A DNA stretch of 64,000 bases from Brachybacterium vulturis (GTDB lineage Bacteria; Actinomycetota; Actinomycetes; Actinomycetales; Dermabacteraceae). Both the position numbers and the translations under genes were made by a program. Below the pieces are notes generated by a model that did no database searches, was not told the DNA's origin, and worked only from the letters and a program-made list of their open reading frames with translations. This document shows positions 14,654 through 23,113 of this stretch, piece by piece (the first letter of the stretch is position 1; every line of letters begins with the position of its first letter). The DNA is taken from NCBI RefSeq assembly GCF_002407185.1, contig NZ_CP023563.1, forward strand, positions 2,356,001 through 2,420,000, given 5' to 3'.

Positions 14654-16069
14654 GAGCTCGAACTCGTGCGGGTGCGGGCGGAAGCGGAACGGGTCGATCT
14701 CCGTGGTGCGCTTCAGCTCGATCCAGGTCGAGATCATGTCCTCGGGGAACACATCGCCCTCGGTGAGGAAGTCGTGATCCGCCTCGAGGGCGTCCAGTGC
14801 GGCTCCCAGGGACTCGGGCAGCTGCTTGATCGCCTTGTGCTCCTCCGGCGGCAGCTCGTACAGGTCCTTGTCGATCGGCTCGGGCGGCTCGATCCGGTTG
14901 CGGATGCCGTCGATACCGGCCATCAGCTGCGCGGCGAAGGCCAGATACGGGTTCGCCGAGGGGTCCGGTGCACGGAACTCCACGCGCTTGGCCTTCGCAG
15001 AGGCACCGGTGACCGGGATGCGGATCGCGGCCGAGCGGTTGCGGGCCGAGTAGACCATGTTCACCGGGGCCTCGAAGCCGGGCACCAGTCGCTTGAAGGA
15101 GTTCACCGTGGGGTTGGTGAAGGCCGTCAGGGAGGGGGAGTGCTCGATGATCCCGCCGATGTACCAGCGGGCGATGTCGGAGAGGCCGCCGTAGCCGCGC
15201 TCGTCGAAGAACAGCGGCTCGCCGTCCTTCCACAGCGACTGGTGGGTGTGCATCCCCGAGCCGTTGTCGCCGAACAGGGGCTTGGGCATGAAGGTCGCGG
15301 TCTTGCCCGCGTCCCAGACGGTGTTCTTCACGACGTACTTGAACTTCATGACGTCGTCGGCCGCCTGCAGCAGCGTGTTGAAGCGGTAGTTGATCTCCTG
15401 CTGGCCCGCCGTGCCGACCTCGTGGTGAGCGCGCTCGACCTGCAGGCCGGTCTCTTCCAGCACGGCGCAGATCTCGTCACGCAGATCCGCCATCTGGTCG
15501 TTGGGCGGCACCGGGAAGTACCCGCCCTTCAGGCGCGTCTTGTACCCCTGATTGCCACCGAACTCGGACTCGTCACGGTCGGTGTTCCACACCGCCTCGT
15601 CGGAGTCGATGCTGTAGAAACCGGAGTTCACGCCGGTCTTGAAGCGGACGTCGTCGAAGATGTAGAACTCGGCCTCGGCGGCGAAGAGCGCGGTGTCCGC
15701 GATCCCGGTGGACTTCAGGTACTCCTCGGCCTTGCTCGCGACGGTGCGGGGGTCCCGGGAGTAGGGCTCGTCCGTGAACGGGTCCACGATGGAGAAGTTC
15801 ATGATGAGCGTCTTGCGCTCGCGGAACGGGTCCAGGTAGGCCGTCTCCAGATCCGGGATCAGCTTCATGTCGGACTCGTGGATCGCCTGGAACCCGCGGA
15901 TCGAGGAACCGTCGAAGAGCTGGCCGGTGGCGATCGCCTCTTCATCGAAGGTGCTCGCGGGGATGTTGAAGTGCTGCATCACGCCGGGAAGATCGCAGAA
16001 CCGGATGTCGATGAACTCGACGTCCTCCTCCTCGATGTACTTCACGACCTCGCTGGGACTGTTGAACAC
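14639..16069 (-). CDS. glnA: Glutamine synthetase type I
   Basis: A 476-residue GS-I enzyme making glutamine from glutamate, ammonia and ATP. Visible signatures include the N-terminal [26 protein letters not shown], the metal/ATP segment [12 protein letters not shown], and NRSAAIRIP. The Tyr in DKDLYELP is the adenylylation site of the beta subtype, so activity is likely controlled by GlnE. I chose GTG 16069 because GGAGGAG lies just upstream and the length matches the family; the open frame further upstream lacks homology. The 3' end is the attachment site of the adjacent element. RDD, DUF4191 and lipA next door match the mycobacterial glnA1 locus. Confidence 0.96.
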   Translation of the reverse strand: MFNSPSEVVKYIEEEDVEFIDIRFCDLPGVMQHFNIPASTFDEEAIATGQLFDGSSIRGFQAIHESDMKLIPDLETAYLDPFRERKTLIMNFSIVDPFTDEPYSRDPRTVASKAEEYLKSTGIADTALFAAEAEFYIFDDVRFKTGVNSGFYSIDSDEAVWNTDRDESEFGGNQGYKTRLKGGYFPVPPNDQMADLRDEICAVLEETGLQVERAHHEVGTAGQQEINYRFNTLLQAADDVMKFKYVVKNTVWDAGKTATFMPKPLFGDNGSGMHTHQSLWKDGEPLFFDERGYGGLSDIARWYIGGIIEHSPSLTAFTNPTVNSFKRLVPGFEAPVNMVYSARNRSAAIRIPVTGASAKAKRVEFRAPDPSANPYLAFAAQLMAGIDGIRNRIEPPEPIDKDLYELPPEEHKAIKQLPESLGAALDALEADHDFLTEGDVFPEDMISTWIELKRTTEIDPFRFRPHPHEFELYYDI

Positions 16070-16175
16070 ATCTCCTCCATCCGCGCCGTTCGGCGCGTGT
16101 TGTGCTGTCGGACCCCGAGGGGCATCACCTGGCGAGCTCCGGCGACCCGCGTGGGGCCCGAACTCGGGTGCCCCC

Positions 16176-16181
16176 AGCTTA
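16176..16181 (-). promoter_or_regulatory. Possible -10 of glnA
   Basis: TAAGCT on the minus strand would give a leader of about 100 nt before the GTG. The -35 is unclear, and a nitrogen-control site was not identified. Confidence 0.35.
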
Positions 16182-16236
16182 GGCGCTGTGGCGCGCGGCA
16201 CCTCCGCGAGCGCACCGGACGTCCAGGTGCGGGAAC

Positions 16237-16242
16237 TAGGGT
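16237..16242 (+). promoter_or_regulatory. Leaderless -10 (TAGGGT) for the RDD gene
   Basis: TAGGGT is followed by 7 nt and then GTG 16250. This fixes the start within a much longer open frame that is antisense to glnA. Confidence 0.55.
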
Positions 16243-16249
16243 TCGGGGC

Positions 16250-16684
16250 GTGATCGATCGCAAGGACCTCGGCTCATGGATGGACGGCCCTCCGGTGGAG
16301 GAGGGATACGTCAAGGGCTCCTCCCTCGGCCTGCCCCCGCAGGGCCCGGGCTCCGTCGCGCCCTTCTGGAGGAGGCCGCTGTCGCTGGCGATCGACTGGG
16401 GCCTGTGCATGCTCGTCTCCGCCCTGGTGTTCTCCGGGGACGCGTTGGCGAACCTGGTCCTGTTCTTCGCGGTGAACGTGCTGTTCCTGAGCCTTTTCGG
16501 GGCGACGCCGGGTCAGTTCGTGCTCAGGCTGCGGGTGCTGCCGGTCACCGGTCGCTCCCCGATGGTCCTGCGCGCGCTGGTGCGCACCACCCTGATGCTC
16601 CTGCTGCTGCCGGCGGTGGTCTGGAACCGTGATTCCCAGCCGCTGCACGATGTGGTCGCGGGCACCGCGGTCGTCACGGTCTGA
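16250..16684 (+). CDS. RDD family membrane protein
   Basis: A 144-residue membrane protein divergent from glnA. After a proline/glycine-rich head come [19 protein letters not shown] (the R...D of the RDD domain) and two further hydrophobic segments, ending [17 protein letters not shown], where NRD and HD are typical conserved residues. Transport function is proposed for the family but not established here. The same gene sits beside glnA1 in mycobacteria (Rv2219A), supporting the call. Confidence 0.88.
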   Translation: MIDRKDLGSWMDGPPVEEGYVKGSSLGLPPQGPGSVAPFWRRPLSLAIDWGLCMLVSALVFSGDALANLVLFFAVNVLFLSLFGATPGQFVLRLRVLPVTGRSPMVLRALVRTTLMLLLLPAVVWNRDSQPLHDVVAGTAVVTV

Positions 16685-16889
16685 CGCCTGCCGGTCGAGC
16701 TCGCGGCATGCTCCGCTCGGCACTCCGCCGCCCCCGCGACACCTGCGCGATACGGTGTCGAGCCCCGCACCCCCGCTGACCCGACATCCCTTTGACCTGC
16801 GCAGACGCAGTGTGTCACGAAACGGTAACGAACGTCACGGTGAGGTCACGGTGGGGTCGGGTGGCGGAGGTGATCACGAGCCCGTGGCC

Positions 16890-16950
16890 CGTGGCGAGCA
16901 CCGAGCAGCGCGTGGCGAGTACCGAGCAGCGCGTGGCGAGCACCGAGTGC
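16890..16950. repeat. 21-bp tandem repeat, three copies
   Basis: The unit CGTGGCGAGCACCGAGCAGC plus one G repeats at 16890, 16911 and 16932 with one or two changes, the last copy cut short by 2 bp. It lies in the roughly 390-bp gap between the RDD gene and DUF4191, which has no supported gene. In one frame it would read as a seven-residue repeat, but that frame has no other coding signs. Confidence 0.75.
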
Positions 16951-17024
16951 GACCTTCCGTCCCGTTCAGAGGGCAAGGGGCGTGCCGTGTGCAGCAGTCG
17001 TCGAGTGGTGGGGCGGGAAACACT

Positions 17025-17056
17025 CAGCCCCCTCCCGTCGTGACGGGAGAGGGCTG
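17025..17056 (-). terminator. Terminator of the lipB-lipA-DUF4191 operon
   Basis: CAGCCCCCTCCCGT pairs with ACGGGAGAGGGCTG (one mismatch) around a 4-nt loop, 20 nt beyond the DUF4191 stop codon. Confidence 0.75.
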
Positions 17057-17076
17057 TGAGCGGTTCCGGACCGGGA

Positions 17077-17832
17077 TCAGCGGCCGCGCATCGCCTTGCG
17101 GTTCGGTCGGGCGCGCATCGGGTCCACGCCCTTGGGCACTGACTGACGCAGCGAGCGGCGCAGCGCGTTCAGGCGCTTGGTCACCTGGGCGGCCTCATCC
17201 TTGGTCAGCTGCTTCTTCATGCGCTGCATGTAGTTGGGCAGCTTGTGCAGGGGCACCTCGCCGTCACCGTCGCCGACGACGATCTGGTGGACCGGGACGT
17301 TGTCGTGCTGGAGCACCCGGCGGATGCTGCGGCGCTCCTTCTCGAGCATCTTCATGGAGATGCTCGAGGAGTCCTCCGCCACCATCGCGATGCCCGCCCG
17401 GCCCGAGGCGCGGAAGAGCATCTTCTGACTGCGGGGATCGATCTGGACCGGCTCCTCGTCCACGTTCCAGCCCCGGCGGATGGACTGCATCGCCGCCAGC
17501 GCCGCACCGGACTGGCCCTTGATGCGGCCGAACGCCGCCCGCTCCGCCTTCCGGGCCAGGATCATCATGGCGATCAGGAGGCCGATCGCCAGGCCCATGA
17601 AGATGCCGTACCAGGGGCTGTTCAGCACCAGCCAGCTCACCAGCACACCCAGCGCGATCGCACCGAGGATCGCCGCGATCATCCACGGCAGGGTGGTGCG
17701 GTCGACCTCCTGGGTGTACTTGAACACCTCGATGATCTGCTTGATGCGGCCCTGCTTCTTGGTGCCGTCAGGGTTCAGCTTCTGCTTCTTCTTCGAGCCC
17801 TTCTCGGGCTTGGTCTCGGACGTGCGAGCCAT
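17077..17832 (-). CDS. DUF4191 membrane protein
   Basis: A 251-residue protein with a lysine-rich N-terminus (GSKKKQKLNPDGTKKQGRI), two adjacent membrane helices around residues 48-90, and a basic C-terminal cytoplasmic domain ending RARPNRKAMRGR. It is the DUF4191 family found directly downstream of lipA in actinobacteria (Rv2219 in mycobacteria). Function is unknown; the fixed neighbourhood hints at a link with lipoate or 2-oxoacid dehydrogenase metabolism, but that is inference. Confidence 0.88.
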   Translation of the reverse strand: MARTSETKPEKGSKKKQKLNPDGTKKQGRIKQIIEVFKYTQEVDRTTLPWMIAAILGAIALGVLVSWLVLNSPWYGIFMGLAIGLLIAMMILARKAERAAFGRIKGQSGAALAAMQSIRRGWNVDEEPVQIDPRSQKMLFRASGRAGIAMVAEDSSSISMKMLEKERRSIRRVLQHDNVPVHQIVVGDGDGEVPLHKLPNYMQRMKKQLTKDEAAQVTKRLNALRRSLRQSVPKGVDPMRARPNRKAMRGR

Positions 17833-17864
17833 GGGCGGTGAGTCCTCTCGGGGCCGGGCGGGCG

Positions 17865-18887
17865 TCAGCTCGCGGCGGCCTGCTGGGTGCGAGCGACGAC
17901 GCTCGCAGCTTCCTGACGGGCGGGCTGGTTCGAATCGAGATGAAGGAGGTTCTCCGGGATCTCCCGGCCGAGCTTCCGCATCGCCTGCGCCCAGAGCTTG
18001 CCGGCGCGGTAGGAGGAGCGGACCATCGGCCCCGCCATCACGGCGAGGAACCCCATCTCCTCGGCGGCCACGGACAGCGCCACGAACTGCTGGGGCTTGA
18101 CCCAGCGGTCGATCGGGTGATGCAGCTTGGAGGGGCGCATGTACTGCGTGATCGTGATGATGTCGCAGCCGGCGTCGCGCAGGCGTTGGAGCGAGTCCAG
18201 GATCTCGTCGTCCGTCTCACCCATGCCGAGGATGAGATTGGACTTGGTGATCATCCCGGCGGCCTTGCCCATCGAGATCACATCGAGCGAACGCTCGTAC
18301 CGGAAGGCGGGGCGGATCTGCTTGAAGATCCGCGGCACGGTCTCCAGGTTGTGGGCGAACACCTCCGGCTTCGCCTCGAAGACCTGTTCCAGGTGCTGGC
18401 CGTTGCCCTTGATGTCGTCGATCAGGAGCTCGACCCCGGTGCCGGGGTTCATCGCGTGGATCTGCTCGCAGGTGCGGGCGAAGAGGCCGGCCGCGCCGTC
18501 CTCGAGATCGTCTCGGGCCACGCCCGTGATGGTCGAGTAGCGCAGACCCATCTCCTGGACGGACTGCGCCACCTTGAAGGGCTCCATCGGGTCCACGGCC
18601 ATCGGCTTGCCGGTGGCGATGTTGCAGAAGTCACAGCGGCGGGTGCAGGTGTCGCCACCGATGAGGAAGGTCGCCTCGCGATCCTCCCAGCACTCGAAGA
18701 TGTTGGGGCAGCCGGCCTCCTCGCACACCGTGTGCAGGCCCTGACCGTGCACCCGCTTCTTCATCGCGGTGTACTCCGGACCCATCACGGCGCGGGTCTT
18801 GATCCATTCCGGTTTGCGCTCGATCGGGACTTCGGCATTGCGTGCCTCGATGCGCAGCAGGCGCCGGCCTTCGGGGGCGGTAGTCAC
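17865..18887 (-). CDS. lipA: Lipoyl synthase
   Basis: A 340-residue radical-SAM enzyme that inserts two sulfurs into octanoyl groups on lipoyl domains. Both iron-sulfur cluster motifs are present: the auxiliary cluster [12 protein letters not shown] and the radical-[11 protein letters not shown]. The GTG start at 18887 has AGGAGG upstream. It follows lipB in the same direction, so octanoyl transfer and sulfur insertion are encoded together, close to the lipoylated E2 (dlaT). Confidence 0.96.
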   Translation of the reverse strand: MTTAPEGRRLLRIEARNAEVPIERKPEWIKTRAVMGPEYTAMKKRVHGQGLHTVCEEAGCPNIFECWEDREATFLIGGDTCTRRCDFCNIATGKPMAVDPMEPFKVAQSVQEMGLRYSTITGVARDDLEDGAAGLFARTCEQIHAMNPGTGVELLIDDIKGNGQHLEQVFEAKPEVFAHNLETVPRIFKQIRPAFRYERSLDVISMGKAAGMITKSNLILGMGETDDEILDSLQRLRDAGCDIITITQYMRPSKLHHPIDRWVKPQQFVALSVAAEEMGFLAVMAGPMVRSSYRAGKLWAQAMRKLGREIPENLLHLDSNQPARQEAASVVARTQQAAAS

Positions 18888-18950
18888 CCTGTTGCCTCCT
18901 CATCTCGACGTTCCATGGAGTCTATCGACCTGCCGTGCTCTTCCGTCGCC

Positions 18951-19649
18951 TCAGACCGGGCGGGCCGAGGTGCGGTGCGCCACCAGCTCGTGCACCGCCT
19001 CCGCGGCGATCTCGACGACGTCCGCCACCGCGATGCGGTGTCCGGCCTCGCGGCTCAGACTCGTCACCCCGGCGTCATCGATGCCGCAGGGGATCACGTT
19101 CTGCGCCCAGGACAGGTCGTTCGCGCAGTTCAGCGCGAACCCATGCATCGTCGCACGTTTCGACACCCGCATGCCGATGGCACACACCTTGCGAGCTTCC
19201 TCGTCCCGGGGGGTCACCCATACTCCGCTGCGCCCCTCGACGGGAACGGTGTCCACGCCCACGGCGGCACAGACGCCCATGAGGGTACGCTCGAGATCGC
19301 GCACGAATCCGACCACGTCGATCGGGATCGGCAGCTTGACCAGCGGATATCCGACCAGCTGCTGCGGTCCGTGCCAGGTGATCTTCCCGCCGCGGTCGAT
19401 GTCGACCACCTCGGCCCCGTCCCGGGGGCGCTCATGGTCTCGGGTGAGCTTGCCTGCGGTGTAGACCGGCTGGTGCTCGAGCAGCAGCAGGGTGTCCGGG
19501 CGGGTCCCGGCCACCACTTCGGCATGCAGTGCGCGCTGCACCGCCCAGGCGGCGCGGTAGTCGACGGGCCCCGGCGGCAGGCCGAACTCCGCATGGCGGT
19601 CTCCACCGGGCAGGGGTTCGCTGAATCCGAGGCGTATGACGTCGAGCAC
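18951..19649 (-). CDS. lipB: Octanoyl-ACP:protein N-octanoyltransferase
   Basis: A 232-residue LipB that moves octanoate from acyl carrier protein to lipoyl domains. Signatures: [14 protein letters not shown] [10 protein letters not shown], the [17 protein letters not shown] block, GVWV, and the catalytic region [11 protein letters not shown] with its Cys. The Lys of KITWHGP is also present. The GTG start at 19649 is set by a leaderless promoter. Confidence 0.95.
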   Translation of the reverse strand: MLDVIRLGFSEPLPGGDRHAEFGLPPGPVDYRAAWAVQRALHAEVVAGTRPDTLLLLEHQPVYTAGKLTRDHERPRDGAEVVDIDRGGKITWHGPQQLVGYPLVKLPIPIDVVGFVRDLERTLMGVCAAVGVDTVPVEGRSGVWVTPRDEEARKVCAIGMRVSKRATMHGFALNCANDLSWAQNVIPCGIDDAGVTSLSREAGHRIAVADVVEIAAEAVHELVAHRTSARPV

Positions 19650-19655
19650 CCGCCC

Positions 19656-19661
19656 AGGTTA
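19656..19661 (-). promoter_or_regulatory. Leaderless -10 (TAACCT) for lipB
   Basis: On the minus strand TAACCT is followed by GGGCGG and then the GTG start of lipB. Confidence 0.6.
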
Positions 19662-19730
19662 CTCCGCGCCTCACCTGGACGTTGTGGATAGCCACGAGGG
19701 TGGCGGGACCGGATGGGGTTCACTGCCGGT

Positions 19731-21164
19731 ATGGACGACTTCGATGACGAGAGGTTCTCGCGACCGGCCCTGTCTTCGCAGCCGGCGGCGCGTCACGTGA
19801 GACGGGCCACAGCGGCTTTCGAGGAGGCCGGGCACCGGAGCGTCGACGGAAGCCGCGAGGAGCAGCTGCTGGGAGCGGGTACGTCCTCGCATGCGGTGCG
19901 CGTGCGCGGTCTCGACGAGGAGGAGCGCGGGCGGATCCGGGAGGAGGTCCATTTGCTGGCGGCGCTGGAGGTCGCCGGGATCACCGCTGCACCGGCGGTG
20001 CTCGAGCTCGAGGAGGAGGGGTATCTGCGGGAGGCGGCCCCCGCGCTGAGCCGCCACGGCGGCCGACGGGCGGCCGAGAGGGGAACACCGCCGACGGGGG
20101 AGCGGCGCGCCCTGGCGCGTGCCCGGGAGTCGGTGGATGCGTTGATCGGTGCTGTGCACGAGCGCGGCTGGGTGCTCGGTGCACCGCACGCCCGCGGGCT
20201 GGGGGCGCGAGCCGACGGCACGGTGCTGCTGCTGGACCTGCGCGGGCTGCGCCGCGACGAGGGCCTCTCCGCCCGTCAGGAGGATCGTCGCTGGGCGGAC
20301 TCCGTGCTCGAGGACCAGGACCGCACCCTGCGTCGACGCGTGCACCTCGACCCCCGGCGCACCGAGGAGGACCCACTGCTGCTGGGCGATGACCCCGCGC
20401 AGCTGCCCGCCGCGGGGGCGGGGGAGGCTCCGTCTCTGTCAGCTCCTCCGCAGCCCACCCTGCCGGTCCCGCGCAGGCGCCGCCGGGACACCGAGGACAC
20501 GCGTCCGCCGCCGTCCGTCGCCCAGGAACGCTGTGCATCGTCCCCCGCTCGCTCCGGAGCCGGACAGCGGGTGCTGTCCTCGATCCACGAGGTGCTGCGG
20601 CAGCCGCGCCTGCGCCGCACCGCTGTGCTCAGCGGCGCACTGGTGCTGCTGATGGGCACCATGGGCTGGGGGGCCTGGTGGGCCCGGGACCGGGCCGTCA
20701 CGAGCACCGACGGAGAGCATCCCGTGGCCACGGCTCCCGCCGACGCCGCGCCCCGACCTGCACCACGAATCGAGGATCCGCAGCTGCTCGTGGCGGAACT
20801 GGCCGGCTCGCGCCACGCCTACGTCACCGGCATGTCCGATCTGCCGACCTCGGCCCGGGGCAGCGTCGCGCTGGTCGAGGACGAGCGGATCCGCGACGCC
20901 TACTCCGGCATCACGGTCCGGGCGGGAGGGCCCGTGGTGCACGCCGCACAGGTCATCGAGCAGCCGGGCGCGACAGATACCGCAGTGCTGCATGCCGTCA
21001 CCTCGATGGAGGAGCTCCATCTCGAGGAGGCCGACGGTGGGACCGCGACGGTGCCTGCCACCGAGCCGGCCACGATCCGGATGCTCCTGCGGTGGGACGG
21101 GGAGCAGTGGCGCGTCGTCAGCGCCGCCGCGCTCACGACGAACCGGGAGTCCGGGGCATCCTGA
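19731..21164 (+). CDS. Pseudokinase-like membrane protein
   Basis: A 477-residue protein. Residues about 30-190 resemble a bacterial Ser/Thr kinase that has lost its catalytic residues: VHERGWVLGAPHARGLGA sits where HRD-type loops read 'GvvHGDlhp.Nvl', and LLLDLRGL stands for the DFG/DLG region. A disordered proline/arginine linker follows, then one membrane helix (LSGALVLLMGTMGWGAWWA) and an extracellular domain ending LRWDGEQWRVVSAAAL. It is probably a sensory or scaffolding protein. ATG 19731 was preferred; ATG 19713 is possible. In mycobacteria a different gene (Rv2216) fills this position. Confidence 0.7.
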   Translation: MDDFDDERFSRPALSSQPAARHVRRATAAFEEAGHRSVDGSREEQLLGAGTSSHAVRVRGLDEEERGRIREEVHLLAALEVAGITAAPAVLELEEEGYLREAAPALSRHGGRRAAERGTPPTGERRALARARESVDALIGAVHERGWVLGAPHARGLGARADGTVLLLDLRGLRRDEGLSARQEDRRWADSVLEDQDRTLRRRVHLDPRRTEEDPLLLGDDPAQLPAAGAGEAPSLSAPPQPTLPVPRRRRRDTEDTRPPPSVAQERCASSPARSGAGQRVLSSIHEVLRQPRLRRTAVLSGALVLLMGTMGWGAWWARDRAVTSTDGEHPVATAPADAAPRPAPRIEDPQLLVAELAGSRHAYVTGMSDLPTSARGSVALVEDERIRDAYSGITVRAGGPVVHAAQVIEQPGATDTAVLHAVTSMEELHLEEADGGTATVPATEPATIRMLLRWDGEQWRVVSAAALTTNRESGAS

Positions 21165-21179
21165 ACGGTCATCCGACGA

Positions 21180-21221
21180 CGGGGAGGGCCCCGGCACCAG
21201 GTGGTGCCGGGGCCCTCCCCG
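21180..21221. terminator. Strong bidirectional terminator
   Basis: A perfect 19-bp stem with a 4-nt loop; the left arm starts CGGGGAGGGCCCCGG and the right arm is its exact complement. It separates the convergent pseudokinase and dlaT genes. Confidence 0.9.
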
Positions 21222-21273
21222 GACGCTCGCCGCCGCGGCAGCTCGCGTCGATGTCGCTCAGCGACTCACCGGA

Positions 21274-23085
21274 TCACAGACCCAGCTCACCCTCGAATGC
21301 GCCCTCCTCGAGCCGCTTCTTCATGTACGTGAGGAAGCGGGCGGCGTCGCCGCCGTCGACCATGCGGTGGTCGTAGGAGAGGAACAGGTACATCATCGAG
21401 CGGATGGCGATGGAGTCATCGCCCTCGGCGTTCTGCACGACCGCCGGACGCTTGGTGATGGTGCCGGTGCCGAGGATGCCGACCTGCGGCGCGGGGACGA
21501 TGGGGGTGTCCCACAGTGCTCCGCCGGAACCGGTGTTGGTGACGGTGAAGGTGGCACCGGACAGATCGTCGGGGACCAGCTTGTTGCCCTTGGCCCGACC
21601 GCCGAGGTCACCGATCTGACGGGCCAGGCCCGCCAGGTTCAGGTCGCCGGCGTTCTTGATCACCGGGACCACGAGACCGCGCTCGGTGTCCGCGGCCATG
21701 CCGATGTTCTCCGAGCCGTGGTAGACGATCTTGTCGCCGTCGATGCTGGAGTTCAGCTGCGGGTAGGTCTTCAGACCCTCGATCGCGGCCATCATCAGGA
21801 ACGGCAGGTAGGTGAGCTTCGCACCCTCACGGGCGGCGAAGTCCTCCTTGGCACGGGCACGCAGCTTGGCGATACGGGTCAGGTCGACCTCCACCGCGGT
21901 GGTCAGCTGCGCCATCTCGTGCAGGGACTCCGTCATCCGCTGGCCGATGACCTTGCGGATGCGCGGCATCTTCTCCTCGGTGCCGCGCTTGGAGGAGACC
22001 TCCACCTTCGCTGCTGCCGGGGCAGCAGCGGCGGGAGCAGCGGCGGCAGGTGCCTCGGCGGCAGACTTCTGCGCCTCGATCGCCTCCTGCACGTCCTGCT
22101 TGCGGATGCGACCGCCCAGACCGGAACCCTTCACGGAGGAGAGGTCCACGCCCGCCTCGGACGCCATCTTCCGCACCAGCGGGGTGACGTAGCCGGAGGA
22201 CTCGGCCCCGGAGACAGCGTCAGCCGCCTGCGGAGCGGGAGCTGCTGGTGCCTCGGCCTTCTTCTCCTCGGCCTTCGGCTTCTCCTCGGCCTTCTTCTCT
22301 TCGGCCTTCGGCTTCTCCTCGGGCTTCTTCTCCTCGGCCTTCGGCTTCTCCTCGGGCTTCTTCTCCTCAGCCTTCGGCTTCTCCTCGGCCTTGGCCGGAG
22401 CGGCATCGCCCGAACCGATCACGGCCAGCACGGAGCCGACCTCGGCGTCCTCGTCCTCGGCCACCTTGATCTCGAGCAGGGTGCCGGCGACCGGGGAGGG
22501 GATCTCGGTGTCGACCTTGTCGGTCGAGACCTCGAGCAGCGGCTCGTCGACCTCGACGGTGTCGCCGACCTCCTTGAGCCAGCGGGTGACGGTGCCCTCG
22601 GTGACGGACTCGCCGAGCGCGGGCATGGTGATGTCCTCGCCGGAGGCGGCACCACCGGATGCGCCGGAGTCGGCGTCATCTGCGTCATCAGCGGGCTTCT
22701 CCGACTCGGCGGAGGGGGCCTCTTCATCGTCGGTCGACGGGGCGACGGTGTCGTCCGAGGCGAGGTCCTCGCCCTCGGCGGGCGCCTCTTCCTCCTCGGT
22801 CGATGCCTCGGCATCGGAGTCGTCGGAGCCGGAGCTCTCGGACCCGGAGCCGTCGCCGATGACGACGAGATCGGCGCCGACCTCGGCGTCCTCGTCCTCC
22901 TCGACCAGGATCTTCTCGACGGTCCCCGCGATGGGGGAGGGGATCTCGGTGTCGACCTTGTCGGTCGAGACCTCGAGCAGCGGCTCGTCCATCTCGACGG
23001 TGTCGCCGACGGCCTTGAGCCAGCGGGTGACGGTGCCCTCGGTGACGGATTCACCGAGTGCCGGCATCTTCACGGTTTCAGACAT
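21274..23085 (-). CDS. dlaT: 2-oxoacid dehydrogenase E2 (dihydrolipoyl acyltransferase)
   Basis: A 603-residue E2. Two nearly identical lipoyl domains (each with LEVSTDKVDTEIPSP, the lysine of DKV being lipoylated) lie at about residues 1-75 and 120-195, joined by acidic linkers. A Lys/Glu repeat linker follows, then a subunit-binding domain (VTPLVRKMASEAGVDLSSV), and a catalytic domain ending near DHRMVDGGDAARFL with the His and Asp of acyl transfer. By synteny it is the mycobacterial DlaT (Rv2215) equivalent, serving pyruvate dehydrogenase; sucB is an alternative name. The E3 gene lies just upstream and lipB-lipA nearby. Confidence 0.93.
   Translation of the reverse strand: MSETVKMPALGESVTEGTVTRWLKAVGDTVEMDEPLLEVSTDKVDTEIPSPIAGTVEKILVEEDEDAEVGADLVVIGDGSGSESSGSDDSDAEASTEEEEAPAEGEDLASDDTVAPSTDDEEAPSAESEKPADDADDADSGASGGAASGEDITMPALGESVTEGTVTRWLKEVGDTVEVDEPLLEVSTDKVDTEIPSPVAGTLLEIKVAEDEDAEVGSVLAVIGSGDAAPAKAEEKPKAEEKKPEEKPKAEEKKPEEKPKAEEKKAEEKPKAEEKKAEAPAAPAPQAADAVSGAESSGYVTPLVRKMASEAGVDLSSVKGSGLGGRIRKQDVQEAIEAQKSAAEAPAAAAPAAAAPAAAKVEVSSKRGTEEKMPRIRKVIGQRMTESLHEMAQLTTAVEVDLTRIAKLRARAKEDFAAREGAKLTYLPFLMMAAIEGLKTYPQLNSSIDGDKIVYHGSENIGMAADTERGLVVPVIKNAGDLNLAGLARQIGDLGGRAKGNKLVPDDLSGATFTVTNTGSGGALWDTPIVPAPQVGILGTGTITKRPAVVQNAEGDDSIAIRSMMYLFLSYDHRMVDGGDAARFLTYMKKRLEEGAFEGELGL
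22253..22384 (-). repeat. 33-bp tandem repeat in dlaT linker (four copies)
   Basis: Four copies of a 33-bp unit encode KPKAEEKKPEE-type repeats (Pro/Ala variants) in the flexible linker before the subunit-binding domain. Copy number is likely to vary between strains. Confidence 0.85.
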
Positions 23086-23113
23086 GGGGTTCTCTCCTCC
23101 TGGGAAGACGGGC

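Noticed and set aside
14573-16249. Very long plus-strand open frame opposite glnA
   Set aside because: It is the antisense of a well-supported glnA and shows high-GC shadow composition (Arg/Gly/Val-rich). Only its last 145 codons (16250-16684) are a real RDD gene.
16792-17043. 83-codon frame with a seven-residue repeat VASTEQR
   Set aside because: It arises from the 21-bp tandem DNA repeat. No ribosome site or promoter fits, and it runs into the terminator hairpin.
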